A stretch of DNA of 10,827 nucleotides from Clostridiales bacterium UBA3680. Its GTDB lineage: Bacteria; Bacillota; Clostridia; Lachnospirales; CAG-274. A program made the position numbers and the translations under genes. How positions within the stretch are numbered: the first letter of the stretch is position 1; every line of letters starts with the position of its first letter. The notes beneath the pieces were generated by a model. The model ran no database searches. It saw only the letters and a list, made by a program, of their open reading frames with translations, and was not told the origin of the DNA. Shown piece after piece: positions 1 through 7,183 of this stretch. The stretch spans positions 1 to 10,827 of the forward strand of contig DFJD01000014.1 of the NCBI GenBank assembly GCA_002372875.1, given 5' to 3'.

Positions 1-656
1 CCCTCTATAAGGCCGGGAATGTCCGCAATAACAAAGTCCTCTCCGTTACGGGCTCTTACAACACCCAAATTGGGGCTGAGAGTAGTGAAATGATAGTTTG
101 CAATTTTCGGATTTGCATTTGTTACCATGGAAAGAAGCGTACTTTTTCCGACATTGGGAAATCCTATAAGTCCCACATCCGCAATAAGCTTAAGCTCGAG
201 AATAACATCATATTCCTTGCTTGTTCTTCCTCTTTCGGCATATCTCGGCGCCTGACGTGTGGGTGTGGCAAAGTGTTGATTGCCTTTGCCTCCCTTTCCT
301 CCTTTTATAAGCACCTTTATTTGTCCGTCCTCGGTAAGGTCCGCCATGACTTTTTTTGTCACCGCTTCTCTTATAACTGTGCCTATGGGTACCTTTATTA
401 TAACATTTTCGGCATCCTTACCAAAGCAGTTTTTCTTGCCGCCGTCGTCGCCGTTCTTTGCTTTGAAAACTCTTTTATAGCGGAAGTCTACAAGGTTTGT
501 CATATTCTTGTCCGCCATGAAGATAATATCTCCGCCTTTTCCGCCGTCCCCTCCGTCGGGTCCGCCGTTGGTTACATATTTTGCCCTGTAAAAGCTTACG
601 GCTCCGTTTCCGCCGTTTCCGCCCTTTACATGTATCTGTACTCTGTCGACAAACAC
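1..656 (-). CDS. obg: Obg family GTPase, N-terminal part (truncated by window edge)
   Basis: Obg (CgtA/ObgE) is an essential GTPase that binds the large ribosomal subunit and acts in its assembly and in stress control. Reading the minus strand from a GTG at 654-656 gives 218 codons running off the left edge. Residues 1 to about 158 form the glycine-rich Obg fold (it opens MFVDRVQIHVKGGNGG, then repeated GG-D-GG-K motifs). The G domain follows, with the P-loop GFPNVGKST, the switch I region FTTLSPNLGVV and the G3 motif DIPG. The family is usually about 430 residues, so roughly half is missing here. The GTG start is chosen because a GGAAG Shine-Dalgarno (664-668) lies 7 nt upstream and the protein begins exactly like family members. 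It follows rpmA in the usual rplU-prp-rpmA-obg order, with a terminator or attenuator between them. The identification is secure; only the 3' end is unseen. Confidence 0.96.
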   Translation of the reverse strand, partial: MFVDRVQIHVKGGNGGNGAVSFYRAKYVTNGGPDGGDGGKGGDIIFMADKNMTNLVDFRYKRVFKAKNGDDGGKKNCFGKDAENVIIKVPIGTVIREAVTKKVMADLTEDGQIKVLIKGGKGGKGNQHFATPTRQAPRYAERGRTSKEYDVILELKLIADVGLIGFPNVGKSTLLSMVTNANPKIANYHFTTLSPNLGVVRARNGEDFVIADIPGLIE

Positions 657-672
657 AATATCACTTCCTTTC

Positions 673-699
673 AAAAAAAGCCGACCTAAAGGTCGGCTT
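673..699 (-). terminator. Intrinsic terminator/attenuator between rpmA and obg
   Basis: On the minus strand a 9-bp perfect stem (AAGCCGACC, loop TTTA, GGTCGGCTT) runs straight into a T run. It sits 25 nt past the rpmA stop. The T run ends about 5 nt before the obg Shine-Dalgarno. It should partly stop transcripts after rpmA, so obg would be expressed by read-through or from a promoter not seen here. Confidence 0.85.
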
Positions 700-723
700 A
701 AATGCATCTTATCATCGTAACTC

Positions 724-1008
724 TTATTCGGCTACGGGATATACGGAAACCTGCTTTTTGCTTCTGCCTAATCTCTCGTATTTAACCTTACCGTCTACAA
801 GAGCGAAAAGGGTATCGTTACCGCCTCTGCCAACATTTGTGCCGGGGTGGATCTTGGTGCCCTTCTGTGTATAAAGTATGTTGCCTGCAAGAACAAACTG
901 TCCGTCGGCTCTCTTAGCTCCCAATCTCTTGGAATTGGAGTCACGACCGTTCTTTGAGGAACCTACACCTTTTTTATGAGCAAATAATTGAAGGTTGAGC
1001 TTTAACAT
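724..1008 (-). CDS. rpmA: 50S ribosomal protein L27 with cleavable N-terminal extension
   Basis: L27 sits at the peptidyl-transferase centre of the 50S subunit, where its N-terminal tail reaches toward tRNA. The 94-residue product begins MLKLNLQLFAHKKGVGSS. The segment LQLF/AHKKG is the Firmicutes pre-L27 signature: the first nine residues are removed after F9 by the protease Prp, exposing the AHKKG tail that most bacteria encode directly. The body has the expected GSSKNGRDSNSKRLG and PGTNVGRGGNDTLFAL motifs and normal length. The gene starts 3 nt after the prp stop, with its GGGAGGTG Shine-Dalgarno inside the end of prp, so translation of the two is probably coupled. Cleavage is inferred from the family, not shown. 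Confidence 0.98.
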   Translation of the reverse strand: MLKLNLQLFAHKKGVGSSKNGRDSNSKRLGAKRADGQFVLAGNILYTQKGTKIHPGTNVGRGGNDTLFALVDGKVKYERLGRSKKQVSVYPVAE

Positions 1009-1011
1009 TAT

Positions 1012-1314
1012 TTACACCTCCCGATTGTGTATGTTTATTTCGTTGGGGTATTCGCTGCTTATAGCCCTCAACCCCAATATCAATGAGTCCAGAAGAAGTT
1101 TTGCAAACCCCTTCCGATCGTATTCCGTAATTTCAACGGACATGTCGCCGTCATCTACATCAATCTTAAAGCCCGCATCGGTCAGTTCTTCAAGACTGTT
1201 GACAAAATTCGTCATCAGCATGGAAACCGCCGCACAAACTATGGGATCTCCGTGATTTTTGGCATGAACACCGAAAGCGGAACCGTTATTTTGTAAAATG
1301 ACCGCATCAATCAT
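1012..1314 (-). CDS. prp: Ribosomal-processing cysteine protease Prp (L27 maturation)
   Basis: Prp (YsxB family, formerly DUF464) cleaves the N-terminal extension from L27. In the Staphylococcus aureus enzyme the catalytic pair is His22 and Cys34. This 100-residue protein has the conserved IVCAAVS block with Cys27 as the nucleophile, and an HA dipeptide at His17-Ala18 matching the catalytic GHA. The rest fits the small alpha/beta family fold, ending in the usual LILGLRAISSEYP helix. Oddly, the His-to-Cys distance is 10 residues rather than 12, the Gly before His is Val, and the Asp three residues before Cys is Pro24 (Asp is at 23). The start ATG lies 2 nt after the rplU stop, which implies translational coupling. 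Position between rplU and rpmA, and the matching cleavage motif in L27, make the assignment firm despite the variant loop. Confidence 0.93.
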   Translation of the reverse strand: MIDAVILQNNGSAFGVHAKNHGDPIVCAAVSMLMTNFVNSLEELTDAGFKIDVDDGDMSVEITEYDRKGFAKLLLDSLILGLRAISSEYPNEINIHNREV

Positions 1315-1316
1315 AA

Positions 1317-1628
1317 TCAGCCGTTGATTTTTTCTATCTTAAGCTTTGTAAAAGGCTGTCTGTGACCGTTCTTCTTGTGGAAAGTCTTCTTAGGCTTATA
1401 CTTGTAAACAATAACCTTCTTAGCCTTACCCTCGCCTATAACGGAAGCTGTTACGCTTGCGCCGTCAACAACGGGTGTTCCAACCTTAACGGACTCGCCC
1501 TCGCCTACAGCAAGAACCTTATCAAAAGTATATTCGCTGCCTGCTATAACACCTAACTTTTCAACAGTGATGATATCGCCTTCGCTTACCTTATACTGCT
1601 TGCTGCCTGTTTCAATAATTGCGTACAT
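1317..1628 (-). CDS. rplU: 50S ribosomal protein L21
   Basis: L21 is a 50S subunit protein that binds 23S rRNA. The 103-residue product has the diagnostic start MYAIIETGSKQYKV, the central TFDKVLAVGE segment and the basic C-terminus with KYKPKKTFHKKNGHRQ and the final TKLKIEKING. The length is standard. The start has an AAGGAGG Shine-Dalgarno at 1639-1645. It is the first gene of the operon, downstream of a clear promoter and a structured leader that probably provides feedback control by L21. The short gaps to prp and then rpmA give a compact three-gene block. Confidence 0.98.
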   Translation of the reverse strand: MYAIIETGSKQYKVSEGDIITVEKLGVIAGSEYTFDKVLAVGEGESVKVGTPVVDGASVTASVIGEGKAKKVIVYKYKPKKTFHKKNGHRQPFTKLKIEKING

Positions 1629-1658
1629 TCTTTGTACACCTCCTTAAATTCGGAACTC

Positions 1659-1702
1659 GCCGGATACGGTGCGATAAATCGACTTAAACCTTTCCGTGCG
1701 GC
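1659..1702 (-). ncRNA. Probable L21 leader (autoregulatory 5'-UTR structure)
   Basis: The rplU mRNA has a leader of about 80 nt between the promoter and the start codon. It can fold into a nested stem: GCCG/CGGC, then a small internal loop, then ACGG/CCGT, enclosing a loop with an inner CGA/TCG hairpin. A ribosomal-protein L21 leader motif is known upstream of rplU in Firmicutes. Placement and size fit it, but I matched the structure by eye and not against a covariance model. Confidence 0.55.
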
Positions 1703-1714
1703 ATAACAGAGTGA

Positions 1715-1744
1715 ATTTTATCATATATACACTTCGCTTGTCAA
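1715..1744 (-). promoter_or_regulatory. Sigma-A promoter of the rplU-prp-rpmA(-obg) operon
   Basis: On the minus strand a perfect TTGACA (-35, 1739-1744) is followed after 18 bp by TAAAAT (-10, 1715-1720). Transcription would start near 1708, leaving a leader of about 80 nt before rplU. The region further upstream (1745-1800) is very A/T-rich and could act as an UP element. No other minus-strand promoter this good is seen between 1629 and 1800. Confidence 0.82.
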
Positions 1745-1778
1745 GACTTTTTTATTTTTAATAAATTTTTAATAATCG

Positions 1779-1807
1779 TTGCATAATTTTTTGTTTTGTG
1801 TTAAACT
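1779..1807 (+). promoter_or_regulatory. Probable sigma-A promoter of the EAL-domain gene
   Basis: TTGCAT (1779-1784), a 17-bp spacer and TAAACT (1802-1807) form a plausible plus-strand promoter. The transcript would start near 1814, leaving a leader of about 33 nt before the ATG at 1847. It lies back-to-back with the rplU promoter. The match is moderate: the -35 and -10 boxes each depart from consensus at two positions. Confidence 0.55.
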
Positions 1808-1846
1808 GTGACTATGAATGCATCTTACACAAATGGGGGTTTTTGT

Positions 1847-3784
1847 ATGAGAATTATTTATTTTGATATATGCTCGCTCCTTGTTCTTTCGGTAATATAC
1901 ATTTCAATGTTTTTCAGGGGAATGAACAGCGGAAGAACCAACAAATTTTTCATGAGTTTTATGGCTACGGTGCTCATGTGCAATCTTATCGGGCTTTTTG
2001 CATTTTTCCCTATGCTCGGAACATCCGAATATACAATGAAGCTTGGTTTTATCGGCGAAACAATATATCGCTTCGGCAAGGTAATGTGTACCCTTGTTTA
2101 TATAATGTTCGCCGTTAACATAACAAAAACCACAAATACATTTGCACACACATTCAAAAGAATAATGCTTGTTATTCCGCTGGTTTGTCTTGCAGGTGTG
2201 CTTATGTACAATGCACAAAGCGGTACGGTGTTTTATATAGCCGAGGGAGGCGCTTTTGAAAACGGTTTGCTTTGGTTCCTCCCCGATGCTGTAAATGCTC
2301 TTTATTTGCTTATTCTTTTCATATGCATAGGAAACGGTTCGAAAAACCTGAATAATGTTGCAAAAACAGCCGCACTTTTTTCATATCCCTTTTTTATATT
2401 GCTCTCATTTACAATGGAGTACAGTTACACTTATTTAAGGGTAAGTATGTTTGCAATGACGGCAAGCGCACTTATTATTTCCATCATTCTTTTAAGACCC
2501 GAAGATTTGATAGACCCGGCTGTGGGCGCAAAAACATACGGTGCCTTTGAAGATGATATAAAAGGTTATTACGCTTCCAAATACGATGCCAATGTAGTTC
2601 TTGTAAAAATAAAAAATAACAGAGCGCTTATGGCACTTCTCGGAGATATTGCTTACAGAAGCACTCTCAAAAGCATAGGCGGACTGATAAAAAAATCCGA
2701 TAGAGAGGCAATAAGAAAAGATTGTGAGCTTTACTATCTTAACGACGGTATTTTTGTAATGCTTTTTGAAAACAAAAATCCCAAGCTCGTTGAATCGGAG
2801 GCAAGAAGAATAGTAAACACCTTCAAAGAAGAATTTATTGAAAACGATGTTGAAATAAAAATAAATGTAAGCGTGTGCGCCGTTAGGCTGAAGGATGATT
2901 TCGAAGAGAGAGAAACGTTCATGAACTTCTGCGGAAGCTTTGAAAAGAGTGTGCCCGAGAGTGAGGCAGTTATATTTTCAAAGCTCGATCCCGCTACACA
3001 GCGCAAATTTCAGATGAATATAGACGAGATAATAAAAAAGGCGATCACCCGCGGTAATTTTAAAATGTATTATCAGCCTATATACTCCCTCAAAGAAAGA
3101 AAATTTGTTTGCTGCGAGTCTATGATAAGACTTATAGACGATGAGTACGGCTTTGTATCTCCCGCGGATTTCGTGCCTGCCGCAGAAAGAAGCGGTGCCA
3201 TAGTGCAGATCGGCGACTTCATAATAAGAGACGTGTTCCGCTTTATAAGTGAAAGTAAAGTAAGGGAGTACGGTCTTAAATATGCCGATGTCAATCTTTC
3301 AGTAACGCAGTTTATGACACCGGGTTTGACGGATAAAATTATGGAATATCTTGATGAATACAAGCTTTCCACGGATAACATAGTTTTTGAGATAACGGAA
3401 ACGGCAACCGACTTCATAAATGAAGTTATGATAAACACCGCACTTGAGATAAAAAGTTTAGGGTTTAATATATCACTTGATGATTACGGTACAGGCTATT
3501 CCAATATGATGAGGGTCATGTCAATGCCCTTTAAGACAATAAAGTTCGACAAGAGTTTTGCAGACCAGGTAGGCGACGACAGAATGAGAATAGCTATAAG
3601 AGACAATGTTCAAATGATCAAAGATATAGGTGCGGAAATAATTGTCGAAGGTGTCGAAGATAAGGAAACAGCGGCATTTTTTGCCGGACTTGAATGTGAA
3701 TACATACAGGGTTTCTACTACGCAAAGCCCATGCCCGAGAAGGAATTCGAAGAATTTTTAAGGGTAAGAAACGAAGCGGGCTGA
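1847..3784 (+). CDS. 7TM membrane protein with degenerate GGDEF and EAL (c-di-GMP phosphodiesterase) domains
   Basis: Probable membrane-bound sensor that degrades cyclic di-GMP to pGpG. Numbering is for the 645-residue form starting at ATG 1847, chosen for its GGGGG Shine-Dalgarno (1835-1839) and because the promoter places the transcript start downstream of the GTG at 1808. About seven hydrophobic helices occupy residues 4-216 (around 4-23, 36-56, 72-93, 105-121, 141-161, 174-191, 197-216), resembling the 7TM sensor part of some histidine kinases. A GGDEF-like domain follows (about 245-365), but its signature is replaced by NDGIF at 299-303, so cyclase activity is unlikely. The EAL domain covers about 395-640. 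The signature reads ESM (E424) instead of EAL, yet the metal and catalytic positions look intact: N483, E515/E518, D545-D546 in DDYGTGYS, K566, E601 and Q621 in QGF. The input signal is unknown. The gene is monocistronic, closed by a strong terminator. Confidence 0.9.
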   Translation: MRIIYFDICSLLVLSVIYISMFFRGMNSGRTNKFFMSFMATVLMCNLIGLFAFFPMLGTSEYTMKLGFIGETIYRFGKVMCTLVYIMFAVNITKTTNTFAHTFKRIMLVIPLVCLAGVLMYNAQSGTVFYIAEGGAFENGLLWFLPDAVNALYLLILFICIGNGSKNLNNVAKTAALFSYPFFILLSFTMEYSYTYLRVSMFAMTASALIISIILLRPEDLIDPAVGAKTYGAFEDDIKGYYASKYDANVVLVKIKNNRALMALLGDIAYRSTLKSIGGLIKKSDREAIRKDCELYYLNDGIFVMLFENKNPKLVESEARRIVNTFKEEFIENDVEIKINVSVCAVRLKDDFEERETFMNFCGSFEKSVPESEAVIFSKLDPATQRKFQMNIDEIIKKAITRGNFKMYYQPIYSLKERKFVCCESMIRLIDDEYGFVSPADFVPAAERSGAIVQIGDFIIRDVFRFISESKVREYGLKYADVNLSVTQFMTPGLTDKIMEYLDEYKLSTDNIVFEITETATDFINEVMINTALEIKSLGFNISLDDYGTGYSNMMRVMSMPFKTIKFDKSFADQVGDDRMRIAIRDNVQMIKDIGAEIIVEGVEDKETAAFFAGLECEYIQGFYYAKPMPEKEFEEFLRVRNEAG

Positions 3785-3811
3785 TATATAAAACATTTTT
3801 TGCAGCAACAA

Positions 3812-3855
3812 AAACGGGCTGTGAAGACTATTATTCGTGTCTTCACAGCCCGTTT
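3812..3855. terminator. Bidirectional intrinsic terminator between convergent genes
   Basis: A 17-bp perfect stem (arms 3812-3828 and 3839-3855, built on ACGGGCTGTGAAGAC) with a 10-nt loop. On the plus strand it is followed by a T-rich tail (TTTCTTTCTTT). On the minus strand its arm ends in TTTTT (complement of 3810-3814). It lies 27 nt past the stop of the EAL gene and 28 nt past the stop of clpB, so it should end both transcripts. Confidence 0.92.
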
Positions 3856-3883
3856 CTTTCTTTATTATCGTTCGGTTCGCAAT

Positions 3884-6466
3884 TTATGCATTTTCCGCTG
3901 TAAGGTCGGTTCCGTTATAGTCGATGTAAATAGTACTGTCCGGTTTGGGGTCGTTTGATATGATCATTCTTCCCACAAGAGTCTCAACCTTTGATTGTAT
4001 AAAACGCTTTAACGGTCTTGCCCCATATATAGGGTCATAACCGCTGTCTATTATGTATTGCTTTGCTTTTTCGGAAATATCAAGGTTAAGCTGTTTATCG
4101 GAAAGTCTTTCCTTGAGGGCATTAAGTATGAGGTCGACTATTGAACTTATTTCCGTTTTGGATAGCGGCTTGTAGAAAACAATGTCATCAAGACGGTTCA
4201 AAAATTCCGGACGGAAACTCGTTTTTAAGAGTTTTTCAACCTGTTCTCTTGCCTCGTCGCTTATTGTGTTGTCGGCCTGTATTCCGTCAAGAATAAAGTC
4301 GGAACCAAGGTTTGAGGTAAGGATTATGATCGTGTTTTTAAAATCCACCGTTCTGCCCTGAGAGTCGGTTATTCTTCCGTCATCAAGAACCTGTAACAAA
4401 ACGTTAAATACATCGGGATGCGCTTTTTCGATCTCATCGAAAAGAACCACGGAATAAGGTTTTCTCCTTACAGCCTCTGTAAGCTGACCACCCTCTTCAT
4501 AACCGACATAGCCGGGAGGTGCTCCGATAAGACGGGAGACGGAATATTTCTCCATATACTCCGACATATCGATACGTGTTATGGAATGTTCATCATCAAA
4601 AAGTGCCTGAGCAAGTGCTTTTGCAAGCTCTGTTTTGCCCACACCCGTAGGTCCCAAGAAAAGGAAGGAGCCTATAGGACGGTTGGGGTCTTGTATGCCT
4701 GCTCTTGAACGGATTATTGCCTCACTTACCTTTGTTACGGCCTCATCTTGACCGATAACCCTTTGATGAAGTACATTTTCCATATTGAGCAGCTTTTTCT
4801 TTTCGCCCTCCATAAGTCTTGTTACGGGAATGCCTGTCCAGCGACCGACTATCTGAGCTATTTCTTCCTCGGTTACCTTGTCACGTAAAAGTTTGTTTTC
4901 GCTCTCATCAGCATTTTCAAGCTCTTCTATTTTCTTTTTCAATGCGGGAATAGTTGCATACATCAGCTCGCTTGCTTTCGCGTAATTTCCCTCTCTTTGA
5001 GCTGTCTCCGCTTCTTTTTCGGCTTGCTGAAGTCTCTGTTTTACATCCGTCACACCGTTTATCGCACTTTTTTCGTTTTCCCAGCGTGCTTTCAATACAT
5101 TGAACTCGTCGGTCTGTTCGGAAAGTTCACGATTCACACCTTCAAGCCTTTCTTTGGAAAGCTTGTCATCCTCTTTTTCGAGAGCCATTTTTTCAATTTG
5201 AAGCTGAATTATCTTTCTTTGCCTTTCATCAAGCTCAGTAGGCATACTGTTAAGCTCTGTTTTAATGGTGGCACAAGCCTCATCAACAAGGTCTATGGCT
5301 TTATCGGGAAGAAAACGGTCGGTAATATATCTGTCGGAGAGAGTAGCGGCGGCTACAAGTGCATTATCCTGTATTTTTACTCCGTGATAATTTTCGTATC
5401 TGTCCTTTAAGCCTCTTAATATGGATATGGTATCCTCAACATTTGGCTCCTCCACTCTTACAGGCTGAAATCTTCTTTCAAGAGCGGCATCTTTTTCGAT
5501 GTATTTTCTGTACTCATTTAAGGTGGTAGCACCTATGCAATGCAGCTCTCCTCTTGCAAGCATCGGCTTAAGAAGGTTACCAGCATCCATAGCTCCCGAT
5601 GTTTTTCCCGCACCTACTATGAGATGAAGCTCATCGATAAACATTATATATTTACCTTCGCTCTTTTTTACTGCCTGAAGTACAGCTTTAAGTCTTTCTT
5701 CAAACTCTCCCTGATATTTTGCTCCCGCAATCAATGCACCCATATCAAGAGAGAATATTCTTTTGTCTTTAATGTTTTCGGGCACGTCCCCTCTTACTAT
5801 TCTGAGAGCAAGACCCTCTACAATGGCGGTTTTACCTACTCCGGGTTCACCTATAAGTACGGGATTGTTCTTTGTTTTTCTTGAGAGGATCCTCATTACA
5901 TTTCTTATTTCGGAGTCTCTGCCGATAACCGGGTCTATTTTTCCCTCCTCGGCTCTTGATACAAGGTCTATACCGTATTTATTCAGAGCATCATAGGTTC
6001 CCTCGGGTGTATCGGTGGTCACCTTTTCATCCCCTGTGATAGATTTTACGGTTTCCGCGAGTTTTCTTTTGTTTATATTGTTTTCATCAAATATTTGCTT
6101 TACGGTGCGGTTCGGTTTTTCGGCAAGAGATTCAAGTATCGTTTGAACGGAAACATATTCATCTCCGTGCTTTCTTGAAAGAACTTCCGCATAGGCTATT
6201 GTGTTGCTTGCATCGGGAGAAAAGTTGATCTGTCCGAGGTTTTCCGTTGTTGCAAGTCTTTCTATCGCCCTTCTTGTGCTAAGACCGATATTGCCTATAT
6301 TTACACCCAAGCGTTTAAAAATCTGAGCACCCAAGCCGTTATCCTGCATAATGAGAGCATAGAGTAAATGTTCCTGCTCTATTTGTGTATTGCTGTACTC
6401 TACGGCATAGGTATGAGCAAGCTGAATAATTTCTCTTGCTCCGGTGGTATATTTGTCAATATTCAT
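3884..6466 (-). CDS. clpB: ATP-dependent chaperone ClpB (Hsp100 disaggregase)
   Basis: ClpB is a hexameric cytoplasmic AAA+ machine that, with DnaK, threads aggregated proteins through its pore. The 860-residue product has the full layout. Two Clp_N repeats occupy about 1-145. AAA-1 has Walker A GEPGVGKT (206-213), pore Tyr251 in GAKYQGEFEER, Walker B Asp278-Glu279 and Arg331-Arg332. A coiled-coil M domain lies around 405-525. AAA-2 has Walker A GPTGVGKT (605-612), pore Tyr653 in GAPPGYVGY, Walker B Asp677-Glu678, Arg758 and sensor-2 GARPLKR (825-831). The long M domain and lack of a ClpP-binding IGF/IGL loop point to ClpB rather than ClpC. The start has a GGGGTG Shine-Dalgarno and lies 11 nt after the stop of the RHH gene, so it is transcribed with that gene. 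No separate clpB promoter is seen. Confidence 0.98.
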   Translation of the reverse strand: MNIDKYTTGAREIIQLAHTYAVEYSNTQIEQEHLLYALIMQDNGLGAQIFKRLGVNIGNIGLSTRRAIERLATTENLGQINFSPDASNTIAYAEVLSRKHGDEYVSVQTILESLAEKPNRTVKQIFDENNINKRKLAETVKSITGDEKVTTDTPEGTYDALNKYGIDLVSRAEEGKIDPVIGRDSEIRNVMRILSRKTKNNPVLIGEPGVGKTAIVEGLALRIVRGDVPENIKDKRIFSLDMGALIAGAKYQGEFEERLKAVLQAVKKSEGKYIMFIDELHLIVGAGKTSGAMDAGNLLKPMLARGELHCIGATTLNEYRKYIEKDAALERRFQPVRVEEPNVEDTISILRGLKDRYENYHGVKIQDNALVAAATLSDRYITDRFLPDKAIDLVDEACATIKTELNSMPTELDERQRKIIQLQIEKMALEKEDDKLSKERLEGVNRELSEQTDEFNVLKARWENEKSAINGVTDVKQRLQQAEKEAETAQREGNYAKASELMYATIPALKKKIEELENADESENKLLRDKVTEEEIAQIVGRWTGIPVTRLMEGEKKKLLNMENVLHQRVIGQDEAVTKVSEAIIRSRAGIQDPNRPIGSFLFLGPTGVGKTELAKALAQALFDDEHSITRIDMSEYMEKYSVSRLIGAPPGYVGYEEGGQLTEAVRRKPYSVVLFDEIEKAHPDVFNVLLQVLDDGRITDSQGRTVDFKNTIIILTSNLGSDFILDGIQADNTISDEAREQVEKLLKTSFRPEFLNRLDDIVFYKPLSKTEISSIVDLILNALKERLSDKQLNLDISEKAKQYIIDSGYDPIYGARPLKRFIQSKVETLVGRMIISNDPKPDSTIYIDYNGTDLTAENA

Positions 6467-6477
6467 AATAACACCCC

Positions 6478-7086
6478 TTATTTAAGCAGTTTAAGATACA
6501 TTTTTTCGGCATTTTCAATACTGCCGTTTTTGAAATAATCCTTCATTACAGTATCGAAGGTATTGATGTATTGCCAAAGCAAATCTCCTATTTCCTCCTC
6601 ATTAACGTTTTCTTTTGCCAGAGTAAAAAACCTGGTATATCTCCCGGGAGCTATGAAATATCCCTCCTTAAAAGGCAGAGGATATTTTTCTTCAAGCCCG
6701 CTCCAAAGATGAAGGAAGGAATCAAGCCCTTCGATGAGCGTACTGTTTTGCGTTCGCATAGCAATTCTTATTTCCCCCTTTCCTTCTTTTCCGGTAAAAA
6801 CTATGGAGTATTTAATTGTGGGATTGTACTTATATTTAAATTGACTTTTGACCGTGAGAATATTGTCTCCCGCATCAAGCATAACAAAAAGACGGTCTCG
6901 GTCAATTTCTCGGCGAATGGCTGAAATAATATTTCTCCGCCTTTGCTCCGGAGTAACAAGGGAAACGCTTTGAGCAAGAATGTGATTTATAAGAGCGGAT
7001 CTTGTCATTCCAAGGCGATATGCTGTGTTATCAATTGCTTCAACCACATCGTCGTTTAAAACAATGCTGTAAACCCTGTTAGCCAT
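6478..7086 (-). CDS. Ribbon-helix-helix (CopG/Arc-like) protein upstream of clpB, possible regulator
   Basis: I do not recognise this 202-residue protein as a named family. Its first 45 residues look like a ribbon-helix-helix DNA-binding domain: a short strand (RVYSIVL, 4-10), helix A (about 12-25), a Gly-Met-Thr turn and helix B (TRSALINHILAQSV, 28-41). Such domains dimerise and insert the paired strand into the DNA major groove. Residues 48-65 are very basic (EQRRRN, IRREIDRDR). About 66-112 alternates like a beta sheet, and 113-202 is mixed and helical, with aromatic residues. This larger C-terminal part may sense a ligand or partner; that is inference. The gene starts with ATG behind GAGGTG, is first in a two-gene operon with clpB, and has a near-perfect promoter. 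It could be an autorepressor of the clpB operon, but nothing shows this directly. Confidence 0.72.
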   Translation of the reverse strand: MANRVYSIVLNDDVVEAIDNTAYRLGMTRSALINHILAQSVSLVTPEQRRRNIISAIRREIDRDRLFVMLDAGDNILTVKSQFKYKYNPTIKYSIVFTGKEGKGEIRIAMRTQNSTLIEGLDSFLHLWSGLEEKYPLPFKEGYFIAPGRYTRFFTLAKENVNEEEIGDLLWQYINTFDTVMKDYFKNGSIENAEKMYLKLLK

Positions 7087-7116
7087 TTAGCTCACCTCGT
7101 TTCTATTTTCAATACA

Positions 7117-7145
7117 ATATTAACACCAATTTAATAATTTGTCAA
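7117..7145 (-). promoter_or_regulatory. Sigma-A promoter of the RHH-clpB operon
   Basis: On the minus strand TTGACA (7140-7145), a 17-bp spacer and TAATAT (7117-7122) give a near-consensus promoter. Transcription would start near 7110, leaving a leader of about 24 nt. The spacer and -10 hold an imperfect A/T dyad (ATTAA, 7 nt, TTAAT) that could be an operator. I see no CIRCE element or spaced CtsR heptads here, although these are the usual regulators of clpB in Firmicutes. Confidence 0.85.
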
Positions 7146-7183
7146 GCTTTTTATATAATTTTTTTAACGAGTTTAAGTTATTC

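Noticed and set aside
90..689. 199-codon plus-strand open frame
   Set aside because: It is antisense to obg, which has full family motifs; the frame is a by-product of the glycine-rich obg sequence.
1808..1846. Upstream GTG/ATG starts (1808, 1814) for the EAL-domain protein
   Set aside because: The probable -10 box ends at 1807, so GTG 1808 would not be transcribed and ATG 1814 would be at the mRNA end without a ribosome site; ATG 1847 has a well-placed GGGGG and begins directly at the first membrane helix.
4418..5996. Several plus-strand open frames of 77-137 codons across clpB
   Set aside because: They overlap clpB on the opposite strand, lack ribosome sites and show no recognisable protein features.
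6839..6853. CtsR-like tandem GGTCAAA-AGTCAA on the minus strand
   Set aside because: It lies inside the RHH coding sequence, far from the promoter, and lacks the 3-nt spacer of a real CtsR operator.
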